From contig NZ_RJVK01000002.1 in the NCBI RefSeq assembly GCF_003752135.1, positions 62,001 to 126,000 of the forward strand: a stretch of 64,000 nt of DNA. Direction: 5' to 3'. This document shows, piece after piece, positions 26,091-36,365 of this stretch (its first letter is position 1; each line of letters starts with the position of its first letter). A program made the position numbers and the translations under genes. The notes beneath the pieces are model-generated. The model was not told where the DNA came from. It made no database searches and was given only the letters and a program-made list of their open reading frames with translations. The DNA is from Caminibacter pacificus (GTDB taxonomy: Bacteria > Campylobacterota > Campylobacteria > Campylobacterales > Nautiliaceae).

Positions 26091-27353
26091 ATGGGAATTT
26101 TTCAAGAAGCACAACAATATATCGTAGGTGGTGTTAACTCTCCTGTTAGAGCATTCAAAAGCGTTGGCGGTGAGCCTCCTTTTATAGAAAGAGGAGAAGG
26201 TGCGTATATTTGGGATATAGAAGGTAATAAATATTTGGATTATATTCAAAGCTGGGGACCACTGATTTTCGGTCACTGCGATAAAGACACTCAAGAAGCG
26301 ATTATAAAAGCGGTAAAAAAAGGAGTTAGTTTCGGCGCTCCTACAAAAGTGGAAGTAGAACTTGCAAAAGAGGTACTTGAGCTTTTCCCTCATCTTGATT
26401 TAATCAGATTCGTAAACAGCGGTACCGAAGCTACGATGAGCGCTATTAGACTTGCAAGAGGATATACCTCAAAAGACGATATCATCAAATTCGTAGGATG
26501 TTATCACGGTCACAGCGATAGTCTGCTTGTTAGTGCCGGCAGCGGGGCGGCAACATTCGGTGTACCAAGCTCTCCCGGAGTTCCTGCTGATTTTACAAAA
26601 CATACACTACTTGCCGAATACAATAATATCGAAAGCGTAAAAGCAGCATTTGAAAAAGGTGATGTGGGATGCGTAATTATCGAACCGATTGCGGGAAATA
26701 TGAGTCTTGTTCCTGCAAAAAAAGAGTTTTTGGAAGAGTTAAGAGAACTTTGTAATCATTACGGAGCCGTTTTGATTTTAGATGAAGTAATGAGCGGATT
26801 TAGAGCAAGTCTTAGAGGAAGTTTCGATATTTACGGAGTTGAAGCGGATATCGTGACATTCGGAAAAGTAATAGGAGGCGGTATGCCTGTAGGTGCTTTT
26901 GCAGGTAGAAAAGAAATTATGGAAAAACTCTCACCCGTCGGTCCTGTATATCAAGCCGGAACTCTTAGCGGAAACCCGGTAGCTATGAGTGCGGGACTTG
27001 CGGTTATTAAAAAACTAAAAGAAAACCCAGAAATTTACAAAGAGCTTGAAAAAAAAGCAAAAGCGTTAATGGAAGGTTTTGAAAAAACTTCAAAAGAAAA
27101 CGGAATCGATTTTACATATAACGTTGTCGGAAGTATGTTCGGATTTTTCTTTAACCCTAAAAAACCTGAAAACTTTGCGGATGTAGATAGCAGCGATACT
27201 CAAAGATACGCAAAATTCCACAACAAAATGTTAAATAAAGGATTTTATTTCGCACCGAGTGCTTATGAGACCGGATTTATCTGTACTCCGATGAGCGATA
27301 GCGATATCCAAAATACGATAAAAGCATATGAAGAAATTGCTAAGGAAATATGA
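26091..27353 (+). CDS. hemL: Glutamate-1-semialdehyde 2,1-aminomutase
   Basis: A PLP enzyme making 5-aminolevulinate in the C5 tetrapyrrole pathway. Motifs: [17 protein letters not shown] at the N-terminus, [38 protein letters not shown] and the PLP lysine in [18 protein letters not shown] at 26091 follows AAGG by six bases and gives 420 residues, the standard length; the frame upstream is part of the promoter. A dispersed repeat element begins just after its stop. Confidence 0.95.
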   Translation: MGIFQEAQQYIVGGVNSPVRAFKSVGGEPPFIERGEGAYIWDIEGNKYLDYIQSWGPLIFGHCDKDTQEAIIKAVKKGVSFGAPTKVEVELAKEVLELFPHLDLIRFVNSGTEATMSAIRLARGYTSKDDIIKFVGCYHGHSDSLLVSAGSGAATFGVPSSPGVPADFTKHTLLAEYNNIESVKAAFEKGDVGCVIIEPIAGNMSLVPAKKEFLEELRELCNHYGAVLILDEVMSGFRASLRGSFDIYGVEADIVTFGKVIGGGMPVGAFAGRKEIMEKLSPVGPVYQAGTLSGNPVAMSAGLAVIKKLKENPEIYKELEKKAKALMEGFEKTSKENGIDFTYNVVGSMFGFFFNPKKPENFADVDSSDTQRYAKFHNKMLNKGFYFAPSAYETGFICTPMSDSDIQNTIKAYEEIAKEI

Positions 27354-27672
27354 GGAAGAGTGAAATGGGGAAAGTCGGAAGAGATGGGGAAGAGAGAAGG
27401 CTAGAGAGGGAAAATGATGGTGAAATTGTGAATTTGTGAAATTATGAATCAGTGAGTTAGTGAAATTAAACAACCCGAAACAATTACAAAATTTAATGGA
27501 AAAAAAGCATTAAAAAAAGCACACAAGCTTGAAAAGGTCTGTGCTTTTTAGCTTTTTTGTAGTGGCTAAAATTTGCTCTCTTGTTGAGGGTGATTAATTT
27601 TTTATATTGTGATTTGAAACTATGAATTGTGAAATTGAAAATAAAATATAAAAAGTATCGAAAGAAGGAAAA
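27354..27672 (+). repeat. Full copy (copy A) of the GTGA-octamer/hairpin repeat element after hemL
   Basis: This gap has no gene. It starts with a purine-rich stretch (27354-27420), then an 8-bp-period array of GTGAAATT/GTGAATTT-like units (27420-27467). Next comes a ~122-base core (27470-27592), then looser GTGA units (27605-27640) up to the ribosome binding site of the AtpZ-like gene. The same arrangement occurs inverted at 38700-38988. A shortened copy lies at 35341-35510 and a remnant at 40090-40202. Confidence 0.85.
27470..27592 (+). ncRNA. Structured core of repeat element, copy A (possible RNA)
   Basis: The whole core folds as one interrupted hairpin. The outer ACCC/GGGT is separated from AACAA/TTGTT by opposed GA dinucleotides. 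Then AAATTT pairs with AAATTT, AAAAAAGC with GCTTTTTT, and the apical AAAAAGCACA with TGTGCTTTTT. Copy B at 38784-38905 differs at about ten positions by eye, mostly in loops or bulges, while the central 54 bases are identical. It could be a 3'-UTR structure, a terminator or a small mobile element; no RNA family is recognised. Confidence 0.5.
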
Positions 27673-27981
27673 ATGGACGTTGAAAAAAAAGGAAGAGTCG
27701 GAAAAAGCGTTTGGGGAGCTGAAAAGCTCTCTCTTGGCATTTCCATAGTCGTAGCTATTTTAATGGGAATTGGTCTTGGTATATGGATGAAAAATCTTTT
27801 TCATCAAGCTTGGCTTTTATGGCTCGGAGTGTTTTGGGGCGTGGCAGCTGCTATTATGAATATTAGAATTGAATATAAAAAACTAAAAAAAGAGCTTGAC
27901 GAAGCGGCAAAAGACCCAAAATATAAAAATTACAAAATAAAAAAAGAAGAAGACGATATTTTAGATGAGTTTGGAAAGTAA
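27673..27981 (+). CDS. AtpZ/AtpI-family small membrane protein
   Basis: 102 residues with two transmembrane helices (KLSLGISIVVAILMGIGLGI and ending near WGVAAAIMNI) and a charged C-terminal tail. The pattern matches the AtpZ/AtpI family (ATPase_gene1), which helps ATP synthase assembly or Mg/Ca uptake. No ATP synthase genes are nearby, so the link is by family only. AAGGAAAA precedes the ATG. Its stop codon abuts the stop of the convergent GspF gene with no bases between. Confidence 0.75.
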   Translation: MDVEKKGRVGKSVWGAEKLSLGISIVVAILMGIGLGIWMKNLFHQAWLLWLGVFWGVAAAIMNIRIEYKKLKKELDEAAKDPKYKNYKIKKEEDDILDEFGK

Positions 27982-29229
27982 TTAGCCGATATTTCTCGCG
28001 GCGTTTGCCAAATCCCACATCGGTAAGAAAATACCAAGAGCGATTAAAAGCACCAAACCACCGATAATAGTTAGCATTATAGGTTCGATTGAAGCTTGCA
28101 TATTGTCGATAATATCTTGGAATCTGTCTTCATAATATTTTGCGGCGTTTTGAAGCATAACGTCAAGTTCCCCCGACTCTTCACCCGCACTTATCATTCT
28201 AAGAGCTACGAAATTTACCAAATCGACCTCTTTTAACATCTCCGTAAAACTTCTACCTTGATTAATACCTTTTATAATATGTTTGATTTTATCTTTAATA
28301 ACTTCATTGGAAATAATACCCTCACTAATTTTCAAAGCGTCTAAAAGCGGAATACCGGATCTTAACAATGAAGCTAAAGTAAGCAAAAATCTATGTAACG
28401 AAGCGTATTCTATAATCTTATTTATAAGATATGTTTTAAGTAAAAGCGCATCAACTTTTCTTTTGAATGAAATTGAGGTTTTATAAAAGAAAATAATTAA
28501 AACAACCGTAACTATAAAACCTATTAATACGTAAAGTCCGTATTCGGTCAAGATTTTTTCTATACCCAATAAAATTCTAGTAGGAAGAGGTAGTTGAGCG
28601 TGAAGTTGCTCAAACATAGCTTTAAATTTAGGCACAACTAATAAAATCAAAAAAACAAATGCCACAGCAATAGCTACTAATGTAATAATCGGATAACGCA
28701 ATGCTTTTACCATTTTACGTCTGTTTTCATACATATTTTCATATATATCAGCTAACGATTCAAGAGCCATCACCAAATCCCCGGTTTGCTCCCCTAACCT
28801 AACCATTGCAAGTGAAATCCCACCTACATATTCTTCATATTCGGCAAAAGCATCCGTTAAACTTTTACCACTGTCTATTGCATCCGCAGCATATAAAAAT
28901 AGCTCTTTTACTAACGGGTCTTTTGTGTTGTTACCTATATCTTCCAAAGCGTCTTTTAAAGAAATACCCGCCTTAATCAAAACCGCAAGCTGCCTAATCG
29001 AACTTATATAAGAAGGGTAATTAAGTTTTTTTCTTAAAACTTTAGTTTTAACGATATCCTTAAAAACTTTTAACCTCTCTTCAAAAGGCATTGGAACTTC
29101 TTCAACTTTTACAAGTAGTCCTTTTTTTAATTTTTTAGCATCGATTATCGCTTCGGACTTATTTAATGCTTTTATAATTGTCTCCGCCTGTTTTCCTTTA
29201 TAAAAAAACGTTATTTTATAGTACTTCAT
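27982..29229 (-). CDS. Type II secretion/type IV pilus platform protein (GspF/PilC family)
   Basis: The inner-membrane platform protein of a pilus or secretion machine. An N-terminal cytoplasmic stretch of ~70 residues precedes two GspF domains, each with the typical LAVLIKAGISLKDALE / LASLLRSGIPLLDALK motif, and three membrane helices; the end reads GIFLPMWDL. It overlaps the GspE-type ATPase gene upstream by ATGA. In Campylobacter the equivalent pair (CtsE/CtsF) serves natural transformation. Which machine it belongs to here is inferred. Confidence 0.9.
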   Translation of the reverse strand: MKYYKITFFYKGKQAETIIKALNKSEAIIDAKKLKKGLLVKVEEVPMPFEERLKVFKDIVKTKVLRKKLNYPSYISSIRQLAVLIKAGISLKDALEDIGNNTKDPLVKELFLYAADAIDSGKSLTDAFAEYEEYVGGISLAMVRLGEQTGDLVMALESLADIYENMYENRRKMVKALRYPIITLVAIAVAFVFLILLVVPKFKAMFEQLHAQLPLPTRILLGIEKILTEYGLYVLIGFIVTVVLIIFFYKTSISFKRKVDALLLKTYLINKIIEYASLHRFLLTLASLLRSGIPLLDALKISEGIISNEVIKDKIKHIIKGINQGRSFTEMLKEVDLVNFVALRMISAGEESGELDVMLQNAAKYYEDRFQDIIDNMQASIEPIMLTIIGGLVLLIALGIFLPMWDLANAARNIG

Positions 29230-30859
29230 GGTTTTGCCACCTTATAGATTTCTTCTAATGGAGTTATTCCTTTTGCAGCTTTTACTAGTCCGTCATAAAA
29301 CATATTTTTAAAACCTTTATGAGACTTTAAATAGTCTAATATCTCAACTCTTTCTTTGTTTTTTGCAATCATACCTTCAAGTTTTTCATCATTTAAAAAA
29401 ATTTCGGTTATAAGAGTTCTACCGGCAAAACCGGTCATATTACATTTTTCACACCCTTTTCCTCTGTAAAATTTTACGTTCTTAGGTAAAAGGTGTTTAA
29501 TAGGCTCCAAATACGCTTCGCTCGGTTTATACTCTTCTATACAATATTTACAATTCGTCTTTACAAGTCTTTGAGCTTCCACTCCGATTAAAGAAGCCCC
29601 CACCATATAAGGCTCCGCTCCCATATCAATCATCCTATTTATCGCACTAACAGAATCGTTGGTATGAAGTGTAGATAATACTAAATGCCCGGTTAATGCG
29701 GCTTTAATTGCAATTTCTAAAGTTTCAAGGTCCCTAATCTCCCCTATCATTATCTTATCCGGGTCTTGTCTTAAGATACTTCTTAAAGCATCGGCAAAAG
29801 TAAATCCTGCTTTCGGATTTACCTGAACTTGCTGAATTCCTCTAAGTTTATACTCCACCGGGTCTTCAACGGTAATAAGTTTCGTTTCAACTCCTACAAG
29901 TTCGTTAATAGAAGCATATAAAGTAGTAGATTTACCGCTTCCCGTAGGTCCCGTTACAAGAAAAATTCCGTTCGGTTTTGAAAGGCCTTGTCTTAAAAGT
30001 TGGAGATTTTTATCGCTTATTCCTATATCATCAAGCTTTTTAAGAATATTTCTTTTATCTAAAATCCTAATAACGATACTCTCACCCCAAACGGTCGGCA
30101 AGGTAGAAACCCTAAAATCGAACTTATTTCCGTTAAATTCAAGAGAAAAAGCACCGTCTTGAGGTTTTCTTTTTTCACTTACGTCCATTCCGGCTTCAAG
30201 TTTTATCCTTGAAGCGATTGCGTTAAATACGTCATCATCAAAATCTAAAAATTCATATAAAGTACCGAAAATCCTAATTCTGACAATCGCTCCTTCTTCT
30301 TCCGCTTCTATATGAATATCACTCGCTTTTCTTTCAATTGCGTTTTTTATGATATATATAATCAAGCGCATAATAGCGGTCTGATGACCTGCAACTACAT
30401 CCTCACCTTTTAGTTCTTTTTTAATGTCGTTAATAATTTGAGAAATCTGATATTTATTTTCTATAAGTTTCAAAACCTTTTCGATATCTTCTTTATGAGC
30501 CAATACGAATTCTAATTTTTTATCCGGAAAAAGTCTTTTAAAATAAGCTTGAGCATTCCAATTCAGAGGATCTTCCATGGCTATAACGACTTTATCGTAT
30601 TTAACTTCAACAGGAACAGCTCTTGTTTGTTTTAAAACGTTAATAGGAATTTTTATGTCTCTTAATCTGATTTCATTCAGATTATCAACATAAGGAATTT
30701 CAAGTTCTTTTGAAAGTTCTTTTAAAAAAATGTCTTTTGAAATATATTTGAGGTCATATAAAATATCAAGAAGTTTTTTACTCGGATGTTGTTTTTTAAC
30801 TTCAAGTGCTTTATTAAGTTGTTCTTGCGTTATAAGTCCTTGTTGTAATAAGTCCGCTC

Positions 30860-30866
<7 letters not shown>
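29226..30866 (-). CDS. Type II secretion/type IV pilus assembly ATPase (GspE/PilB family)
   Basis: A hexameric assembly ATPase. The N-terminal MshEN-like domain (residues 1-60, GLITQEQLNKALEV) is followed by the GspE core with Walker A GPTGSGKSTTLYAS, Walker B MIGEIRD and His box TGHLVLSTLHTND. A C-terminal zinc motif (CKYC, then CEKC ~35 residues later) is typical of extension ATPases and absent from PilT. The start codon is TTG at 30866 with AAGGA six bases before it. It overlaps the small gene upstream by seven bases. Confidence 0.92.
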
Positions 30867-32493
<1,627 letters not shown>

Positions 32494-32499
32494 TCTCTT

Positions 32500-32546
32500 G
32501 CCCTTTTGGGCTACTTGCAAAGTTCACAAGCGTGAATTTCGCAAGT
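32500..32546 (+). promoter_or_regulatory. Two consecutive hairpins between ilvC and minD
   Basis: GCCC-TTTT-GGGC (32500-32511) is followed directly by a 15-bp stem: ACTTGCAAAGTTCAC (32513-32527) against GTGAATTTCGCAAGT (32532-32546), with one mismatch and one G-U pair. No T-run follows. They could protect the ilvC mRNA end, or attenuate or process the ilvC-minD transcript. Confidence 0.55.
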
Positions 32547-32564
32547 AAAATAAAAGGAGAAAAA

Positions 32565-33374
32565 TTGGGTACTGTTATTACTATTACGAGTGGAAAAGGC
32601 GGTGTCGGGAAATCAACTACAACCGCAAATATTGCAACGGCTCTTGCTTTAAGAGGTAAAAAAGTAGTTGCGGTGGATTTTGATATCGGTCTTAGAAACT
32701 TAGATATGATATTAGGACTTGAAAACAGAATCGTTTACGACGTTGTGGACGTAATGGAAGGAAAATGCAACCTTTCTCAAGCGATTATAAAAGACAAAAG
32801 AACCCAAAACCTACACTTTTTGCCTGCAAGCCAAACAAAAGACAAAACCGTACTTGACAAACAAAAAGTTGAAAAATTAATTAACGACCTAAAAGAAAAA
32901 TTCGATTATATCCTTATCGACTCGCCTGCCGGAATCGAAAGCGGTTTTGAACACTCCATATATCTTGCCGACAGAGCGCTTGTGGTAACAACTCCTGAAA
33001 TCAGTGCGGTAAGAGATGCCGATAGAGTAATAGGAATTATCGATGCAAAAAGTAAAAAAGCCCAAGAAGGCGAAGAAGTACAAAAGCATATCATCATCAA
33101 CAGACTAAAACCGGAACTCGTAGAAAAAGGCGAAATGCTAAGCGTTGAAGACGTGCTTCATATTTTGGCGTTACCTTTAATAGGTGTCGTTCCTGATGAC
33201 GAAGATATAGTAAAATCAACAAACTTAGGAGAACCTATCGTACTAAACGAAAAATCTCTTGTCGGAGAAGCGTTTAGAAGAATCGCAAGAAGAATCGAAG
33301 GTGAAGATGTTGAATTTTTGGATCTGAAAAGCAAAAAAGGTTTTCTTGATAAATTAAAAGGACTATTCAAATGA
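32565..33374 (+). CDS. minD: Septum site-determining ATPase MinD
   Basis: The membrane-associated ATPase that positions the division site. It has a deviant Walker [21 protein letters not shown] at the very N-terminus, [18 protein letters not shown], and [12 protein letters not shown]. The C-terminal amphipathic membrane anchor ends in [16 protein letters not shown] at 32565 follows AAGGAGA and yields the canonical N-terminus [12 protein letters not shown]. The open frame upstream comes from the intergenic hairpin. It overlaps minE by ATGA. Confidence 0.95.
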   Translation: MGTVITITSGKGGVGKSTTTANIATALALRGKKVVAVDFDIGLRNLDMILGLENRIVYDVVDVMEGKCNLSQAIIKDKRTQNLHFLPASQTKDKTVLDKQKVEKLINDLKEKFDYILIDSPAGIESGFEHSIYLADRALVVTTPEISAVRDADRVIGIIDAKSKKAQEGEEVQKHIIINRLKPELVEKGEMLSVEDVLHILALPLIGVVPDDEDIVKSTNLGEPIVLNEKSLVGEAFRRIARRIEGEDVEFLDLKSKKGFLDKLKGLFK

Positions 33375-33604
33375 GTTTGTTTGATATTTTCAAAAAGAAA
33401 AAATCAAAAGACGTCGCAAAAGACAGATTAATGATGATGCTTGCATACGAAAGAGCCAATACTAAAATAGAAAACCTTGAAGAGATGAAAAAAGAGCTTA
33501 TCGACGTAGTAAAAAAATATCTTCACGTAAAAGATGTCGTAATAAAAACCAATTCCAACCAAGACATCGAAACTTTGGAAGTAGAAATTATTCTTGATAA
33601 ATGA
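33371..33604 (+). CDS. minE: Division topological specificity factor MinE
   Basis: 77 residues with the MinE pattern. An N-terminal helix ([19 protein letters not shown]) binds membrane and MinD, and a C-terminal dimerisation domain follows ([18 protein letters not shown]). It stimulates MinD ATPase and drives pole-to-pole oscillation. The gene overlaps minD and the next gene by four bases each. Confidence 0.93.
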   Translation: MSLFDIFKKKKSKDVAKDRLMMMLAYERANTKIENLEEMKKELIDVVKKYLHVKDVVIKTNSNQDIETLEVEIILDK

Positions 33605-34644
33605 AAAAGAAAAAAACAACCAAAAAAACTCAACCGAAAAAGAAGACTGTAAAAAAAACACAAAAAACTTCCAATAATTTAATCTTAAAATCCATAGTTT
33701 TCGTACTTATTTTGGTAATTTTGGGACTTGGAGCTTTTCTTGGAAAACTTATTTACGAAAATAAAGAGACGAAAAAAGAACTTGCAAAAACTCAAATTAA
33801 TCTAAAAGAGCTTCAAAACAAAGTTTCAGTTTTAGAAAAAGAGCTCTCAAAACCAAAACCAAAAGCAAAAACCAAACCCGAACAAACCACTTATTCTGAA
33901 ATAAAAGATTACGAACACGCAGTAAAAACACAACCTCCGAAAAAAAAAGAAAAACCAAAGCCTATAGTAAAACTCACAAAAAAACCTAAACTCGTAATAA
34001 TCATTGACGACGTTTCTTTTAAAAATCAGGTAAAAGCTATAAAATCAATACCTTTTGCAATAACACCTTCGTTTTTCCCGCCTAATAAATATCATCCGAA
34101 TACGGCAATTTACGCAAAAGAGTTCAAAGACTATATGGTCCACGTCCCTATGGAAGCAATAAGCTGGAACAAACCCGAAATTCATACGCTAAAAACAACA
34201 TCAAGTTACTATGAAATTTACACTACGATGGTGAAAATAAAAAAAGAATTTCCTAATGTAAAATTTATAAACAACCACACCGGAAGCAAATTCACCTCGG
34301 ATACCGCTTCTATGAAAAGACTTTTTAAAGTACTTCAAATAGAAAATATGGGGTTTGTAGATTCAAAAACCACTCCTCATTCAAAAGCCGCACTTGCAGA
34401 TAAATATTACGATATTCCGCTATATTCAAGAAACATTTTCTTAGACAACAAAGAAGACATAACCTACATCCATAATCAATTAAAAAAAGCCGTAAATATA
34501 GCAAAAAGAAGAGGTTATGCAATAGCTATAGGACACCCTCACAAAATCACTTTCCAAGCTCTAAAAAGCGCCGCTCCTATTTTAAAAGGAGTGCAAGTCG
34601 TCACAATAGACCAATTATATAAAAGTCAAAATGGAAAAAATTAA
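33601..34644 (+). CDS. Divergent polysaccharide deacetylase family protein
   Basis: An N-terminal lysine-rich tail, one membrane helix (about residues 25-47), a Lys/Pro-rich linker, then a deacetylase-like domain of the 'divergent polysaccharide deacetylase' (YibQ) family. The conserved motifs LVIIIDDVSF, MVHVPMEA, NNHTGSKFTSD and AIGHPH are all present. These would coordinate metal in a NodB-like fold, facing the periplasm. A link to peptidoglycan turnover during division is suggested by family reports and its place after minE. It overlaps dprA by 14 bases. Confidence 0.87.
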   Translation: MKKKKTTKKTQPKKKTVKKTQKTSNNLILKSIVFVLILVILGLGAFLGKLIYENKETKKELAKTQINLKELQNKVSVLEKELSKPKPKAKTKPEQTTYSEIKDYEHAVKTQPPKKKEKPKPIVKLTKKPKLVIIIDDVSFKNQVKAIKSIPFAITPSFFPPNKYHPNTAIYAKEFKDYMVHVPMEAISWNKPEIHTLKTTSSYYEIYTTMVKIKKEFPNVKFINNHTGSKFTSDTASMKRLFKVLQIENMGFVDSKTTPHSKAALADKYYDIPLYSRNIFLDNKEDITYIHNQLKKAVNIAKRRGYAIAIGHPHKITFQALKSAAPILKGVQVVTIDQLYKSQNGKN

Positions 34645-35335
34645 ATATTTAGACTTCGAGCTTTTCTATAAAGGAGATTTATCTCTTTTGCAAAAACCCA
34701 AAATAGCAATCGTCGGAAGTAGAAAAGCTACAAAATATTCAAGAGATATGACAAAACTACTTGCAAAAAAACTCTCTTCAAAATTCACAATAGTTAGCGG
34801 AGGAGCTCTTGGAATAGATACCCATGCACATCAAGGAGCATATCCCAATACCATAATGGTTTCTCCCTTTTCTCTTGATATTTTTTATCCCAAAACAAAC
34901 GAAAACCTTATAAAAGATATGCAAAAAAATGCTCTTGTAATCTCAGAATATGAAAAAAAGTATCTCCCAAGAAAATACAGCTTCGTACAAAGAAACAGAA
35001 TAATTGTAGCGATAAGTGATTTTTTAATTATAGCCGAAGCCGAAAAAAACAGCGGAAGTATGAGAAGTTTCGAGTGGGCTCAACAATACGGAAAAAAAGT
35101 TTTCGTACTTCCTCATAGAATCAACGAAAGCAGCGGTACAAGATATCTCGCCGCTACGAATCAAGCCGAAGTTATTTGGGATATTGATGAATTTTGTGAT
35201 AATTTAGGTGTAAAAAGCGATGAAAAAATATTAACCCTAAACGATGCTTTAAAAAAATACGGTTCTATTTTGTATGAAATGGAACTTGAAGGAAAAGTGG
35301 AAATAAAAAACGGAAAAGTATATTTTAATGGGTAA
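34631..35335 (+). CDS. dprA: DNA-processing protein DprA
   Basis: DprA binds incoming single-stranded DNA and loads RecA during natural transformation. The Rossmann-like core carries AIVGSRKATKYSRDM, IVSGGALGIDTHAHQGA, SEYEKKYLPRKYSFVQRNRI and AEAEKNSGSMRSFEWAQ. The 234-residue form lacks the long N-terminal SAM extension of other DprA proteins. A short winged-helix-like tail is possible at residues 200-234. It supports competence alongside the pilus ATPases in the window. Confidence 0.92.
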   Translation: MEKIKYLDFELFYKGDLSLLQKPKIAIVGSRKATKYSRDMTKLLAKKLSSKFTIVSGGALGIDTHAHQGAYPNTIMVSPFSLDIFYPKTNENLIKDMQKNALVISEYEKKYLPRKYSFVQRNRIIVAISDFLIIAEAEKNSGSMRSFEWAQQYGKKVFVLPHRINESSGTRYLAATNQAEVIWDIDEFCDNLGVKSDEKILTLNDALKKYGSILYEMELEGKVEIKNGKVYFNG

Positions 35336-35340
35336 TATAG

Positions 35341-35510
35341 TTGTGAAATAGTAAAATGATGAATCAGTGAAATTGTGAGTTTGTGAGTTTGTGAAATCGA
35401 AAAATTGTAAAATTAAACAACCAAAGACAATTGCAAATAATGGAAAAAAACGTAGGGTTGTTATTAGTTAAAATTTGATATAGTGAGTTTTGAAGTTGTG
35501 AAATTATCGG
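35341..35510 (+). repeat. Shortened copy (copy C) of the GTGA-octamer repeat element after dprA
   Basis: An 8-bp-period GTGA array (35343-35395) is followed by a core that aligns with the left and right ends of copies A and B (AAACAACC, ACAATTGCAAA, AATGGAAAAAAA, then TTAAAATTTG). The central GCACA hairpin is missing. Instead AACAACC (35417-35423) pairs with GGTTGTT (35455-35461). Another GTGA stretch follows up to the ribosome binding site at 35508. Confidence 0.7.
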
Positions 35511-35520
35511 GAGGAAAAAA

Positions 35521-36009
35521 GTGGAAAAATTAATTCATCCGTTCAAACCTATAATTTTCGATGATAGTGAAATTTTAATACTCGGAACTTTCCCTTCTAT
35601 AAAATCGTTCGAAAACAATTTTTACTACTCTCATCCGAAAAATCAATTCTGGGATATTTTAGCGATAATATTCAATGACAAAAAACCCGAAACCATAGAA
35701 GAAAAAATAGAGTTTTTAAAAAAACACAAAATAGCTTTATGGGACTCTATATGCGAATGTAAAAGAAAAGAGGGAAACTCACGAGATGATAATCTTGAAA
35801 TCATAAAACCTTGTAATATTAATAAACTTTTAAAACAATATCCGAATATAAAAAAAGTTGCCGTAACATCAAGAACGGCGGAAAAAGTCATAAAAAAACA
35901 TTTTCCGAATATCAACATAATATACCTAACAAGCCCGAGTCCTCTAAATGCAAGACTAAAAACTCATCAAAAGGCGGAAATATGGAAAAAATTATTGCTA
36001 TCGACGTAG
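35521..36009 (+). CDS. DNA-deoxyinosine (hypoxanthine) glycosylase of the uracil-DNA glycosylase superfamily
   Basis: 162 residues starting at GTG after GGGAGGA. The motif ILILGTFPSIKSFENNFYY followed by HPKNQFW and the late motif LTSPSPLNAR match family 6 of the UDG superfamily. That family removes hypoxanthine arising from adenine deamination, damage that is expected to be frequent at high temperature. Activity on uracil is usually absent in the family. The gene overlaps ruvX by 28 bases. Confidence 0.82.
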   Translation: MEKLIHPFKPIIFDDSEILILGTFPSIKSFENNFYYSHPKNQFWDILAIIFNDKKPETIEEKIEFLKKHKIALWDSICECKRKEGNSRDDNLEIIKPCNINKLLKQYPNIKKVAVTSRTAEKVIKKHFPNINIIYLTSPSPLNARLKTHQKAEIWKKLLLST

Positions 36010-36365
36010 GATTAAAAAGAATAGGAGCGGCTTATACTCCAAACGGCTCGGTTGTAGTCCCCTTACCTGCTATTATCAGAAAAAACAGAAACCAAGCCGC
36101 AAGAGATGTGAGTAATTTGTTAAAAGAATATCAAGCAGATATTTTGGTAGTAGGTATTCCTTTTACAAATGAAGAGATGCAAAGAAGAATAAAACATTTC
36201 GTAACTTTAATTGATTTTGACGGAAAAATAGAATTTCAAGACGAAAGTTTCACAAGCGCTATCGTAGAAGAAGAGATAAAAGGCCAAATAAAACACAAAA
36301 AAGACGGAAGAATCGACTCTCTTGCCGCTAAAAAAATTCTTGAGAGTTATTTAGCTAAAAAATAA
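35982..36365 (+). CDS. ruvX: YqgF/RuvX-type RNase H-like resolvase (pre-16S rRNA nuclease)
   Basis: 127 residues of the YqgF family, with an RNase H-like fold and acidic residues in AIDVGLKRIGAAY, LVVGIPF and near RIDSLAAKKILESYL. Members mature the 16S rRNA 5' end in E. coli and act on Holliday junctions in other species. The shortened FTNEEMQRRIKHF loop is common in Campylobacterota. Its 3' end overlaps the convergent diguanylate cyclase gene by 11 bases. Confidence 0.87.
   Translation: MEKIIAIDVGLKRIGAAYTPNGSVVVPLPAIIRKNRNQAARDVSNLLKEYQADILVVGIPFTNEEMQRRIKHFVTLIDFDGKIEFQDESFTSAIVEEEIKGQIKHKKDGRIDSLAAKKILESYLAKK

Noticed and set aside
27420-27660. CRISPR array
   Set aside because: The repeated units are 8 bases, vary in sequence and have no spacers; no cas genes are present.
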